Below are positions 35,858-45,141 of a stretch of 64,000 nt of DNA, one piece after another. Both the position numbers and the translations under genes were made by a program. Each line of letters begins with the position of its first letter. Positions within the stretch are counted from its first letter, which is position 1. The notes beneath the pieces were generated by a model that saw nothing but the letters and a program-made list of their open reading frames with translations, made no database searches and was not told the origin of the DNA. The DNA lies in NCBI GenBank assembly GCA_963755705.1, contig CAVWKW010000001.1:62001-126000 (forward strand). The letters run 5' to 3'. Source of the DNA: JBARDN01 sp963755705 (GTDB lineage: Bacteria > Desulfobacterota > Binatia > Binatales > Binataceae).

Positions 35858-36649
35858 GTGAACGTGCAAATCAAAGCCATCAGGCAAATCTGGCTTCTCT
35901 CGGTCACCGTCACGCTTTTGATTGGAGCTGGCCCAGCCCGCGCAGCGTGGATCAAGAGCGAGTATGTGTCCAGTGGCCAACCGGTCGAGGTGTACGCCTG
36001 CGCGCCCGACTCGAAGCCACCGCTTCCAGCCATGATACTTATCCATGGCGCGGAGGTTCATGGCGCCGGTTATCACGACATGGAGCAGGTCTGCGGGGAT
36101 CTTGCGGCGCAGGGCTACTACGCTGAGATGATCGAATACTACGCGCCAGGGGAAGAGGTCGTGCCAGGGGAGCATGAGAAAATACGCCAATCGTTTGTCG
36201 GGTGGGTCAAGAAACTTCACGACGGGGTGGGCGCGCTTGGCAAGAACCCGGCGGTCGATCCCAAGCGTATCGGTGTGATGGGGTATTCCCTGGGTGCAAT
36301 GTTGGCGCTGTCTCTCGGAGCGCGCTATTCGGACCAGGTGGCGGCGGTCGTCAACTACTACGGCCCAGTGCCTCCATCGATAAAGGAAAAAGCCGCCACC
36401 ATGCCGCCAACCTTGATCATTCACGGAGGGAAAGACCGTCTTGTACTTGCTCAGCAGTCTCGGGAGCTCGATCAGATACTCACTAGCGCGGGACGGCCGC
36501 ATCAACTGAAGCTCTATCCCGACGCAGATCATGGATTCAACTTCGAGGACTCAAATGCCTACGATGCGGGCGATACGCAGGACGCATGGACGGTCACGCT
36601 CGATTTTCTGGCGAAATATCTGAAGGAAAATTCGCCGGCCGCACACTAG
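35858..36649 (+). CDS. Exported dienelactone hydrolase-family alpha/beta hydrolase
   Basis: 263 residues from a GTG. A signal peptide is clear (IWLLSVTVTLLIGAGPARAA). The alpha/beta hydrolase core has the HGAEVHGAG oxyanion region, nucleophile elbow GYSLG with Ser where classical dienelactone hydrolase has Cys, acid in HGGKDRLV, and catalytic His in DADHGFNF. Probably a periplasmic esterase or lactonase of unknown substrate. Confidence 0.85.
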   Translation: MNVQIKAIRQIWLLSVTVTLLIGAGPARAAWIKSEYVSSGQPVEVYACAPDSKPPLPAMILIHGAEVHGAGYHDMEQVCGDLAAQGYYAEMIEYYAPGEEVVPGEHEKIRQSFVGWVKKLHDGVGALGKNPAVDPKRIGVMGYSLGAMLALSLGARYSDQVAAVVNYYGPVPPSIKEKAATMPPTLIIHGGKDRLVLAQQSRELDQILTSAGRPHQLKLYPDADHGFNFEDSNAYDAGDTQDAWTVTLDFLAKYLKENSPAAH

Positions 36650-36825
36650 ACATTTCAAACATACATCGCAGTCACCACTCGGAGCGTGGAAAAATCGGTT
36701 TCAAGATGGCGGTAATTCAATCAGAGGTTGCGCCTTTGGGCATTGCAGAGTTCTCGCGTTCGACTCTGCTTTGTTAGGTATGCGGTTGAAACAGAACCCG
36801 CAACGGCTATCCGAGAGACCTTCGA

Positions 36826-37407
36826 ATGGCTAATGATCCGGGAAAAGGAAACCACGGCATGTCCGGCGGGCTGCTCGCTGGAGCTGCCGCTCTCGCCACC
36901 GTTGTCGCTGCGCTCGTAGGGATACTTAATCAGTTCGGCGTCATCGGAAATCACGAGACCAGCAGAAACGCCGAAGTCAGCGCACCGGCACCACTTGCTG
37001 AGGAACCTGCATCGGGACCTGGATCGGCAGTTCCGGATGAAGCTCACTCCGGGACCGGACTATCAGCGTCTTCGTCGCCGCTCACCTTGACCAGGCGCGG
37101 CAACCCGCGAATTCTTACCGGGGCGTGGCGCGACGCCGTGGGCGGATGTCATTTCATCAATCAGGTTGGATCGAAGCTCGAAGTGACGAACTACTTTCCC
37201 GAAACTGACGACGTGATGAGTCACGGAGGCGGCTCGGTCGATGGAACTCGGATTCAGTTGCGGCTCCGGACGATGCATGGGGAGTTTAAAATATCGCCCG
37301 ACGGCACGAGCTTGAGCGGAACAATGTTCCGCTCGTCTGGTCCGGGTCGTTCGGTCTGGAAGTACGTCGGGCCCTCTTGCCAGAAATCAGACCGAACGGG
37401 TGAATAA
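36826..37407 (+). CDS. Membrane-anchored hypothetical protein
   Basis: 193 residues, not recognised. After 12 residues comes one hydrophobic helix (GGLLAGAAALATVVAALVGI), then a 50-residue Pro/Ser/Glu-rich linker, then a compact C-terminal domain (GAWRDAVGGCHFINQVGSKL through WKYVGPSCQ) with two cysteines that could pair outside the membrane. The beta-rich pattern (LEVTNYFPE, TRIQLRLRTMHGEFKISPDG) resembles small lipocalin-like domains. The 176-bp gap before it shows no gene. Confidence 0.6.
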   Translation: MANDPGKGNHGMSGGLLAGAAALATVVAALVGILNQFGVIGNHETSRNAEVSAPAPLAEEPASGPGSAVPDEAHSGTGLSASSSPLTLTRRGNPRILTGAWRDAVGGCHFINQVGSKLEVTNYFPETDDVMSHGGGSVDGTRIQLRLRTMHGEFKISPDGTSLSGTMFRSSGPGRSVWKYVGPSCQKSDRTGE

Positions 37408-37572
37408 CAGGAGCTCCATTATCGCACATCAAAACTTAATTCGAAGGGGATTCGTTGGTGGTTCAGATCGCCCGGCGCTAGCCTGCGTTCCTGATCAGCA
37501 ATGTGAAGTCCATTCATGCGAATACTCAAAAATGATGATATCTGAGTGAGGAACTATACTTCAGTTCGACAC

Positions 37573-38160
37573 TCAGCGGAGCAGATCCTCAGCCATGATC
37601 ATCGTGGTTGCGGACGGATCCGTAGGGATGCGTCCGGGTTCCTCTCCGCTCCATCGGCGCCACAGCATTTCCAACCGGCGAGCTAAGCGATAACGCCCTC
37701 GATCCAACCATCCGCGCGACTGCAGCTCAGAAGCGCGGCCTCCGACGATAGGGCCAAACGCCGGACACGGACCGCCAGCGAAGGTGACGGCGCGTCGAGA
37801 GCATTCCGGTTCCGGCAGAGGGTGACCGGCATCATCGAGTGTAATGATCGAGCCTGGGCGATCATTCACCCGGAAACTCCATTTGCAGCGCACACATGTG
37901 TAGAGATAAGGATGCGAACGGAACCCTCCGGGTTTCGGCAAAGTCTCGATAGCAAAACTGTGCCGAGCTTCGCGAGGCACAAACCCTCCGCGCGTTTTGC
38001 GCGCGGCCAAGTTTTCGGATCTCTCCTTTCGCGGTTCGCTCAGGTTTTGGAATGGAGTGGGTGCGAAGGCAGTCAACGGATAGACCCAAGCAACCGGAAT
38101 ATCGCCCGCCTTCGTAACCGGCCGCAGGGCTAGAACGTCGCGACGCGATTTCATCTTCAC
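37573..38160 (-). CDS. Conserved hypothetical protein with a CxxC-type motif
   Basis: 195 residues. The central block HPYLYTCVRCKWSFRVND, GSIITLDDAGHPLPEPE and AVTFAGGPCPAF looks conserved and offers a CxxC pair plus further cysteines suitable for zinc. Similar blocks occur in uncharacterised proteins of soil bacteria, from memory. The N-terminal 70 residues look less constrained. No neighbour suggests a role. Confidence 0.55.
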   Translation of the reverse strand: MKMKSRRDVLALRPVTKAGDIPVAWVYPLTAFAPTPFQNLSEPRKERSENLAARKTRGGFVPREARHSFAIETLPKPGGFRSHPYLYTCVRCKWSFRVNDRPGSIITLDDAGHPLPEPECSRRAVTFAGGPCPAFGPIVGGRASELQSRGWLDRGRYRLARRLEMLWRRWSGEEPGRIPTDPSATTMIMAEDLLR

Positions 38161-38602
38161 GACTTCCTGTGCGCGAAGAATCGATGTTTCGCGCCACGTC
38201 AGGCGTCATAGCAAATACTGAGCCGGAGATCGGCGAGCCTTCACCGCGCAGGATCGGCACATCTTGCGGATGCAGATCTCCAACGAAGTTCGAGAATTTA
38301 TCCGGATCGTGCCACCCACGTCGGTCGAAGCAGTCCTCCTGGTTGAGCACGTTGTTCAGTTCGGTGCGACCAGATAACGCAGAATGAATTGCCGTGACAT
38401 TTCAATTTGAGCGATTCGCTAGCCCGTGATCAGGAAAGTCGTGTAGCTCAAGGATTTTCAGCCCGGCACAGGCGATGCTGTAGCTCAGGGCATGCGCCGC
38501 TCGTCGGCGGCTGACACCGATTGCGGCCGAACAAATCTCGCATTGGCCCGTTGACTGCATACACGTACTTTTCCGCACGCAAGGGCCGAAATAATACATC
38601 CA
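38161..38602. other. Intergenic region without a supported gene
   Basis: 442 bp between two divergent genes. Open frames here lack family similarity and ribosome-binding sites. It presumably holds the promoters of both flanking genes, but I see no convincing -35/-10 pair or repeat. Confidence 0.5.
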
Positions 38603-38989
38603 ATGAAGAAAGTTGAAGCGATTCTGAACCCAAACATTTTCGCTGCAGTTAGAGAATTCCTCATCAGTCGCGGCTGCCAGGAGTTCGTGGTCTCCGAGGT
38701 TAGTGTCGCGACGAGCAACGGAGCGCGGTTGAAGCGCTATCGCGGCACCGATTATACCGCTGATGAGCCGAAGCTGAAGCTTGAAACTGTCGTCGCCGAC
38801 GAAGATGCCATGGCCACTGCGCATGCTATCCTCGCCGCATCGCATAGCTATGAGCTATCAGAGCCAGCGGTTTCGCTGTTCGCCCTCGAGGGCGTGATTT
38901 CGATCGGCATATTGAGCCTCGATGAGCAGCGTTTCGACTCGCACCCCAGCTCTCGCGGGGAAATACTCAGGGCAGGAAGCAGTTCATAG
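38603..38989 (+). CDS. PII-like nitrogen regulatory protein
   Basis: 128 residues of the GlnB/PII family: KKVEAILNPNIFAAVREFL, EFVVSEVSV, T-loop RYRGTDYTADEPKLKLETVV and the C-terminal FALEGVISIG. Y51, the uridylylation residue of E. coli GlnB, is present; Q39 is replaced by Asn and the T-loop is one residue shorter. No ammonium transporter gene is adjacent, which is unusual for GlnK types. A signalling role for 2-oxoglutarate/ATP status is known for the family; the target here is unknown. Confidence 0.8.
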   Translation: MKKVEAILNPNIFAAVREFLISRGCQEFVVSEVSVATSNGARLKRYRGTDYTADEPKLKLETVVADEDAMATAHAILAASHSYELSEPAVSLFALEGVISIGILSLDEQRFDSHPSSRGEILRAGSSS

Positions 38990-39039
38990 TCAAATATACC
39001 CCCGTAACCTCTGCCCAAGCCGCAAGTAAACTCAGGTTA

Positions 39040-39585
39040 TTATGGCGGCGCCGCTGCGGCAGATTCCATTAGCGAAAGATCCGGCATCTCGGTACCCCAC
39101 GGCTTTGCCACCACCGCCGAAATCGAATTCTGCGGCGAGCCGTTGATTAATTGGTCGGTCCACACCACATACGCAAAACTTTTGTGCGGCGCGTCCCAGA
39201 ACCGGCTGACGTGCAGCCGCTTGAACAGCACCGATCGTTTTTCGGTGAAGGCGTCCTCGCCGTTTTCGAAGGCTTTTTTCACCTTGATCGGTCCAGTCTG
39301 GCGCACAGCGACCGAGGCGTTGGACGTATCCTCCGCCACCCCGAGCGCGCCTTTGATCCCGCCCATCTGCGACTTGCTGATGAAAACGGTGATACCGTCG
39401 ATTTTCGGATCGTCATAGGATTCGATGACGATTTTATGGTCCGGTCCGATGAGCTTGAACTCCGTATTGACAGAGCCCAGGATGTTTCGCTTCGCGCTCG
39501 AATGATGCCAGTGCAGCAGCAGCCCAAGCACCAGCAGCGCCGCCGCGAACCCGACTCCCCATTTCACTTTTGACCTTCGGGCCAT
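39040..39585 (-). CDS. creA: CreA-family exported protein
   Basis: 181 residues from the ATG at 39585, which has GAGGGGTGAGG upstream and an N-terminal helix VKWGVGFAAALLVLGLLLHW. The CreA domain follows: VNTEFKLIGPDHKIVIESYD, PKIDGITVFISKSQMGGIKG, DTSNASVAVRQTGPI, and SVLFKRLHVSRFWDAPHKSF with VVWTDQLINGSPQNSIS. Periplasmic, function unknown in all organisms. The C-terminal Ala/Pro tail is short. Confidence 0.9.
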   Translation of the reverse strand: MARRSKVKWGVGFAAALLVLGLLLHWHHSSAKRNILGSVNTEFKLIGPDHKIVIESYDDPKIDGITVFISKSQMGGIKGALGVAEDTSNASVAVRQTGPIKVKKAFENGEDAFTEKRSVLFKRLHVSRFWDAPHKSFAYVVWTDQLINGSPQNSISAVVAKPWGTEMPDLSLMESAAAAPP

Positions 39586-40180
39586 TGCCTCACCCCTCGT
39601 CATTAAAACGATTCGTGACCCACCCAATCAAACAACCAGCGTAAAGTTGGTCAAGGCGTAAGTAGTGATTCCGCTCCTGCCAGAATTCATTTAATTATCA
39701 TTTTCTTGAGAGGTTGCCCCGAGTGTCGAGTGCGAGTCGCAGTGGATCGGATCACACTTGAGATCTAGGAATCTTCGTTTTGCGGAGCACTACGATGCCG
39801 GGAAACCTCGGATTAAAATCCTCGAAGGGATACCTGCACCGTTTGGCGCGATATCCCCCTCGAAATGGCTATCGACTACTTTGCTCGTCGTGTTCCATCG
39901 CGTAGTGTTTTGCCGCTTCCTTTTACATAGTGAGACCTAAAATTGAATTCTGGCCGCTCGCCGCTGAAATTCACAGACGGGCGATGTCTTGGCGAACACG
40001 AGTCGTGCAAATGATGGCGCGAAGGGCACCGGGTCGGTTCTCGACAGAGAGAGTCGAGCATGAAATGAGCTCACGGACGCTGGATCTGCGCCTCTCCGGT
40101 CCCCTCCAATGCAAGAAAATGCGCGAACGCGCGCACCATTTTTGGGCTTTCTGCAGAGAATGAGAAGATCGTGGACTGGA
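39586..40180. other. Intergenic region left of the integrated element
   Basis: 595 bp with no gene I can support. Short open frames exist but lack ribosome-binding sites and similarity. The right end is the left attachment site of the element. Confidence 0.5.
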
Positions 40181-40203
40181 TGGCGGAGAGGGGGGGATTC
40201 GAA
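40181..40203. repeat. Left attachment site (displaced tRNA-Ser 3' end)
   Basis: Perfect 23-bp copy of 48795-48817. On the minus strand it runs from the T-loop TTCGAAT through the acceptor 3' strand CCTCTCC to GCCA. Identity ends exactly at the T-loop: the next bases are AAACCC-like here and CCCCC in the true tRNA. This is the expected remnant of the original tRNA 3' end after site-specific integration. Confidence 0.85.
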
Positions 40204-40370
40204 AACCCGTTGAAGAAAGACTCCGGTAAAAAAGAGTAGATTTCTCGTGCGACTTTTCACTCAGTGGTACCGCTGATCTGCTAAAAATTACTCTGGTTCG
40301 TCCCCGAGGGACAGCGGTTTTGTAGCCCGGGAGATTTGGAGGCATACCCGCATCCGCCGCCATGCCATTA

Positions 40371-40815
40371 GGAAGCGACGCTCACGGTCGATGAGCTGCG
40401 CGAAGTAGTGATGGCGATGGTGCTCGGCGCGGCGGCGGACTCGCGGATGGCTATCTCGATGGTCTCGTTCGGCTGCAAATTCGGCGCGCCGGTTGGGATG
40501 AATATAATCCTCGACCTGCGCTTCATTCCGAATCCGTTCTTCGTCCCCGAGCTGTGCCCGTTCGACGGCACCGTCCCGCGCGTTCGCGACTACGTGATGG
40601 CGCAACTCGACGCACAAACATCCATCGACGAGACCGGCCGTCTGCTCGACTTCCTGATTCCGCTTTACCGGCGCGAGGGCGAGAGCTATCTGAGAGAGGC
40701 CCTCGGATGCACCGGCGGGCGGCATCGCTCGCCCGTGCGGGCGCATGCGATCGCAGACCGCCTTAGCCCGAGCGGATTCGACGCGACCATGCGCGACGCG
40801 CATATTGCGCGCTAA
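40371..40815 (+). CDS. rapZ: RapZ C-terminal domain only (N-terminally truncated)
   Basis: The RapZ RNA-binding C-terminal domain is complete: SMVSFGCKFGAPVGMNIILD, LRFIPNPFFVPELCPFDGT, FLIPLYRREGESYL, ALGCTGGRHRS. The N-terminal P-loop kinase-like domain is absent. Similarity to the inter-domain linker (TLTVDELREVV) extends upstream of the first start codons (GTG 40408, ATG 40411) until an in-frame TAG at 40369-40371. The gene was therefore cut rather than born short. It lies 170 bp inside the element. Full RapZ controls GlmS through sRNA decay; whether this fragment works is unknown. Confidence 0.7.
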
Positions 40816-40875
40816 ATTTGGTCAAGCGTTTGGTTCGTACTTTCATGATTGTTTCGCGCGGCGCGGCGGTGAAGG

Positions 40876-43770
40876 CTACTGCGGCAGAAAAAGCTGCCAT
40901 CCCCATGTGCCTGTGGCAAAGCATCCGATGCCATATTGTCCGAGTGTGGTACCCGCAGCGGGGACCCCGACGTCGGCAAGGAAATAGCCCTGAGGAGTAG
41001 AACCAAAACTGGTCTCAGGCATCGCCGGCGGCGTTCCGGTCAGAGGGCTGCTGAAAGGCGCCCCACCCTCTTCACTTTCAGGCGACTCTGATCCTGGGCA
41101 ATTGAAAACATTGAGGAGCTTACCCTCCGATAGCATATTAGAGGAGGCCGGACCGTCGGTGAGAACGCCCTGAGAGCCATTCTCCGGATAACCGAAAAGC
41201 ACGAGGTTGGCCAAGTTGGTGGCTGCGGCGCGGTAAGCGGCCAGAAAACCCGAAAGCTCCGGGCGCACAGTGTTACTGCAGATGTTCTCCAGTACATGTT
41301 TGAAATCATACGTTCCCGTTTCTGAGGACGAACCATAGACATGCGCATAAGCGTATTCCGTCCCCAAATCTCCGTCCTTGCAGTCGCCCTGGTCCATGCT
41401 CTGCGCACCACCCTGATTCGCAATCGACAGTGTGATCCATGTCGAGTCGGGCGCCGTCGGCGGTGTCGGGAAGCTGCCGCCCATATTGAGGAACGCAACG
41501 ACGACGTCGCCGTTCTGGAGCCCGGCGGGCGCGGGAATCTTAAGTACGCAATTCTGTCCAGGGCTGACTGCGCATTCAGCTTCCGTTGAACTGTCGCTCA
41601 CGAAATACGGCACCGGAGTCGGATCGGCGAGAGCTTCCCAATTCGTCAACTGGTCCGATCCGCCTTGACTGATCTCCTCCACCGACCACCAACTGCCCTC
41701 GCCGCCAGGCGGTATCGCGTAGGGGTCAAAGACCATTGTGTTATAGTCGCCCCACCTCACCGGTGGTGTCTGGGCGGAATTTCCGGTGTATTCCGCGGTA
41801 CCGATTTCGATAAAGTTCTGGCCGACGAACGACAGTCCTGCGTACGAGTCCCAGATCGTGGAGGGGAACGAACTTGAAGTGAACTGCGTACTCCCTAGGT
41901 AGAGCTCTAGATCTGCGTCGATGGCGATCGTCGGGAATGCGTACCACTGGCTTCCGCCGGCAAAATTAAAGGCCGACAGCCAACTGGCGGTCGAGAGGTT
42001 TTGAAGGAACCATACGTTCTGACTTTGAGGACCTGAGCTGCCAGCGTTGACCCCCGTCCCAAAGCCGAATGTAAGGACTGGGTAAGAGATACCCGAGATG
42101 TTTGTGGGTCGGATCTGTGCCGCGGTAACTCTCGCATCGCCTAAAGTTACCTCGCACGAACTCATGTCGCCGCACCCCGATTGATCTGCGGAGCCGAGGT
42201 TATAGGTCGGCGGTGTGCTGCCCCATTGGAAACTTGTCGATACCGGGGAACAACCAGAGGTTCCAGCCGCACAGCCCGAACTGCCAAATACGCCTGAAGC
42301 GTTTGCAGTATACTCCACTGCATAGGGTTCCGTGTTTGAGGAGCTTGGCGCACAGTTCGGTGCTGTCGCCTGGAACCCGCTGTTCGGCACAATCGATGTT
42401 AAGAGATATGCGTTAGATAGGGTTCCCTGCTCATCGCGTGCAGGTGCCATTTTGGCGCATGGTGCCACCATAGGTGTCGGAAGCGTCTGCGAAACGGATG
42501 TGATGGTGACATTGGAGATAACAAAAAGGTTGTCAGGTCCAAAGGTCGGCTCGTTAGCTGGACCTTGGAAGCACGTGACATCGACAACGACTACTGAATT
42601 ACTCCATCCTAGAAGTGGTTCGTCCATCGCTGTATAAGGGCTACTGTTGCAAGTTGAAGCCCACCATTTATTCCAACCTCCCGTCGAGGATAGCGTCGAG
42701 GACTCGGACACCGCGAAATATAGAACGCCAATGTGGCTGGTACCGTCCGACGCATTGGTCGTTGCGATCCAGCGCTCGAGCGTCGCGTCATATCCAATTT
42801 GGGTGTCACCGAAAGTGCCGAACGTCTCTTGACCGTTGACACAACCATTAAGGGGCTGACCGTTGACACCGTAGCTATCGCACCAGAAATCATTGAGCGA
42901 TATTTTTTGGATGGGCGTGGGAGGCGATACGATTGGGAGGGTCGGCTTGTTCCAGACCCATAGCCCCAGGAAGTTGATGAACTCTGCGTTTTGCGTAGAT
43001 GAAACGTCCGCTGAAACATTTGGTGGTTGCCCCTGTCCTGACGCCGTGGCGCTCAGGTCCTGACCCGGAAAACTGGAGAAAGGGCCGGGCGGCAAGACGA
43101 CGGAGCTCAGCGCCGCAGAGAGAGCATCTGCTGCATCTGATGTCGGACCGCTGGGAGCGGGAGCAGGTTGCATCGGTAGAATAAAACCTGAGCCGCCGCC
43201 AGGAACCGGAAAGGGGCCTTGGGGCTTGTCAGTAGGAGGAGGAAAGGCGTTAGGTTTCAGTTGGCCTGACTGCTGCAGCTTCCACAGGTGCCACCTCTCT
43301 CTAGCGTTTCCACATATGTAGCCGCATCCCATTTCTCCCGCTTTGGCATTCATGCACATCTTCCTGGTTGCGGCCCAGTTCCCCGGTTTAAGTTCAAAGT
43401 TTGGGGGCGGCGGAGACGCCGGCACGTCCGCACACCAGCTCGGATTTGCAGGAGAGCCGGAGGTACTCGTTTGATTTTCGGACGTCAACCTTGGTGGTGT
43501 CCGCCCTTCCGCGTCATCTGCCAAACCGCACTTCTCGATGCACTTGTCCCACAAAGGACGATCGAACGCTCGTCCCGCCGTCGCCGCCGCGTCGTTGGCG
43601 ATGCACGAGTTGACGAACTGTGTCCAAGCTTGAACTGAGATCACCCATTTCGGCGGAGCTTGCGCGGGGCAGACGTTCGCGAAGTCATACGCTTGCACGG
43701 TCGCGCTCACAAAGAGGAGCGAGGAGGTAGCGACGACAATTGCGACTGCTATCGATTTTACGATGTTCAT
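40876..43770 (-). CDS. Large Cys-rich secreted protein, unknown function
   Basis: 964 residues. The ATG has a strong AGGAGG upstream and a signal peptide (IVKSIAVAIVVATSSLLFVS, cleaved near VQAYD). The N-terminal 170 residues are Cys-rich (ANVCPAQAPP, CIEKCGLADD, KMCMNAKAGEMGCGYICGNA). A Pro/Ser/Gln linker follows. The rest is rich in Trp, aromatic and Asn residues with repeated phrases such as GYDATLERWIATTNASDGTS and YNTMVFDPYAIPPGGEGSWW, as in beta-propeller or sialidase-like secreted proteins. Function not recognised. It is the largest gene of the element. Confidence 0.8.
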   Translation of the reverse strand: MNIVKSIAVAIVVATSSLLFVSATVQAYDFANVCPAQAPPKWVISVQAWTQFVNSCIANDAAATAGRAFDRPLWDKCIEKCGLADDAEGRTPPRLTSENQTSTSGSPANPSWCADVPASPPPPNFELKPGNWAATRKMCMNAKAGEMGCGYICGNARERWHLWKLQQSGQLKPNAFPPPTDKPQGPFPVPGGGSGFILPMQPAPAPSGPTSDAADALSAALSSVVLPPGPFSSFPGQDLSATASGQGQPPNVSADVSSTQNAEFINFLGLWVWNKPTLPIVSPPTPIQKISLNDFWCDSYGVNGQPLNGCVNGQETFGTFGDTQIGYDATLERWIATTNASDGTSHIGVLYFAVSESSTLSSTGGWNKWWASTCNSSPYTAMDEPLLGWSNSVVVVDVTCFQGPANEPTFGPDNLFVISNVTITSVSQTLPTPMVAPCAKMAPARDEQGTLSNAYLLTSIVPNSGFQATAPNCAPSSSNTEPYAVEYTANASGVFGSSGCAAGTSGCSPVSTSFQWGSTPPTYNLGSADQSGCGDMSSCEVTLGDARVTAAQIRPTNISGISYPVLTFGFGTGVNAGSSGPQSQNVWFLQNLSTASWLSAFNFAGGSQWYAFPTIAIDADLELYLGSTQFTSSSFPSTIWDSYAGLSFVGQNFIEIGTAEYTGNSAQTPPVRWGDYNTMVFDPYAIPPGGEGSWWSVEEISQGGSDQLTNWEALADPTPVPYFVSDSSTEAECAVSPGQNCVLKIPAPAGLQNGDVVVAFLNMGGSFPTPPTAPDSTWITLSIANQGGAQSMDQGDCKDGDLGTEYAYAHVYGSSSETGTYDFKHVLENICSNTVRPELSGFLAAYRAAATNLANLVLFGYPENGSQGVLTDGPASSNMLSEGKLLNVFNCPGSESPESEEGGAPFSSPLTGTPPAMPETSFGSTPQGYFLADVGVPAAGTTLGQYGIGCFATGTWGWQLFLPQ

Positions 43771-43949
43771 ATTCCCCTCCTTTTGCTAACGTACCGAATA
43801 CCATTGCTACCGCGATCCCCAAGGTCACGGCGGTCAGAGCCACTCGTGCCACATGCGCTCGTTTGACGCTTCGCCTGCGGAAAGGCCCACCGGGTTTGGG
43901 GAAGCCGGAATCGTCCGCCCGTAACGGTAACTGCCGAAGACGTTTTCAT
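43767..43949 (-). CDS. Possible leader ORF coupled to the secreted protein
   Basis: 60 codons starting with ATG after a strong GGAGGAAG. Its TGA overlaps the ATG of the 964-residue secreted protein (ATGA). The product is basic (MKTSSAVTVTGGRFRLPQTR and on) without a signal or membrane segment. The arrangement suggests translational coupling or attenuation. A different frame of the same stretch encodes a hydrophobic segment but lacks a good start. Low confidence that this is a protein gene. Confidence 0.35.
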   Translation of the reverse strand: MKTSSAVTVTGGRFRLPQTRWAFPQAKRQTSACGTSGSDRRDLGDRGSNGIRYVSKRRGI

Positions 43950-44065
43950 GTCTTCCTCCTCCGTGGTGACAGTGTGTCGGTCCTAAAGAGACGGCCAGTT
44001 ATCAGCGGAGCGGCGCGACCTTACCCCCCCCGCGGCTCTTTGTCAAGCGAGGGCAGAATCGTTGG

Positions 44066-44640
44066 CTAATCCATGATCGAGCAGGCGGCGACGTTGAGAG
44101 TCTGCCCGGTCATCCCGGCCGCTGTGTCGGTCACCAAAAAGAGCGAGACGCGCGCCGCGCGACTTCCGCCTCGGTCGCCATCCTGTTCATCGCGGCCTGC
44201 GACAGGAACTGCCCGCGCACCTGTTCGCACGGAACCTTGAGGGCATCGGCGCGCGCGCGCATCACGCGCTCGATTGCGTCCGGGCAGATTCAGTTGCATC
44301 GGATTCCGCGCGCGCCGCATTCCGCCGCGACAGTTTGCATTAATCCGATCATCGCCCATTTGGCAGCCGCATACGGCGACCGCATCGGATAGCCGCGGCG
44401 TCCGGCGCCCACGAGATGTTGAGGATATTGCCGCCGCGCTGGGTGTCCATCGTGGGCAGAACCGCGCGGGTCGCGAGCCAGGTTCCGGTCAGTTCGATAT
44501 CGATCGTCGCCTGCCATTTGGTAGCGACATGTCGGTGATGCGCTTGGTCGGCCCGGAGATTCCAACGTTGTTGACCAGGATATCGATTCGTCCGCCGAAC
44601 GCCTTGTGGGTTTCTTCGAGCCCTCGTGCAGCGAGGCGGC
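44066..44640 (-). pseudogene. Short-chain dehydrogenase relic with several frameshifts
   Basis: Reading on the minus strand through different frames gives consecutive SDR segments: RIDILVNNVGISGPTKRITD, then ATIDIELTGTWLATRAVLPT and QRGGNILNIS, then active-site SPYAAAKWAMIGLMQTVAAE with ARGIRCN, and finally TAAGMTGQTLNVA near the end. At least three frame changes are needed, and the N-terminal nucleotide-binding part is missing beyond 44640. A dead gene within the element. Confidence 0.75.
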
Positions 44641-45141
44641 AACGCGCGAAAACGATCAGGAAGACGAAATCAGTACGCAGTCGGGAGCCGCTGCATCGGC
44701 TTGCAGGTGTTCACACAATGAACTCAAGGACTTGGAGCAGGTTGCTCCGAATTCCGCAAGCAGACGTACACACGTTGTACACGCCCGTTTACCTATTAAA
44801 ATCGCGGGGTTGGCGGCTTTCCGTACACGCTTGCGTACACCTGCTTCATCCAGGGGGATGAGTGACGTGTCATACCAAAACACGCGCGAAGCCTCTTAGG
44901 CAGAGCGCGTCTGCGGTCACGGCACTCGGCGGCTGGCTGCGCGGCATGCACGTGTCTGGAGCGCTGACGGCCTATAGGCGGATTCACGGCTGGGTCACAG
45001 CGTGGCAGCGGGTAAGGAGTTGAGTCGTGGACAGACATGGACGGCCGGGTTCAGGATGCCTTGCTGCACGGCGCCGACACGAGTAGGCGGTGGTCTGAAA
45101 AGCGTGACGGCTGAGCGCCTGGCGCAAAGCAAGGATCGAAC
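44641..45141. other. Intergenic region of the element
   Basis: 501 bp with no gene I can support. It begins where the dehydrogenase relic breaks off and contains the GTACAC repeats. AT-rich CCTATTAAAATC at about 44793 would serve as a -10 region. No ribosome-binding site precedes any open frame of note. Confidence 0.5.
44766..44840. promoter_or_regulatory. Four GTACAC repeats in two phased pairs
   Basis: GTACAC occurs at 44766, 44777, 44823 and 44835. Members of each pair start 11 and 12 bases apart, about one helical turn, and the pairs flank an AT-rich core (TTACCTATTAAAAT). Such an arrangement fits a cooperative regulator or recombination directionality factor, or iterons. Proximity to the integrase module is suggestive only. 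Confidence 0.4.

Noticed and set aside
39758..40163. Short open frames left of the element
   Set aside because: No ribosome-binding site, no recognisable similarity, and overlapping frames on both strands.
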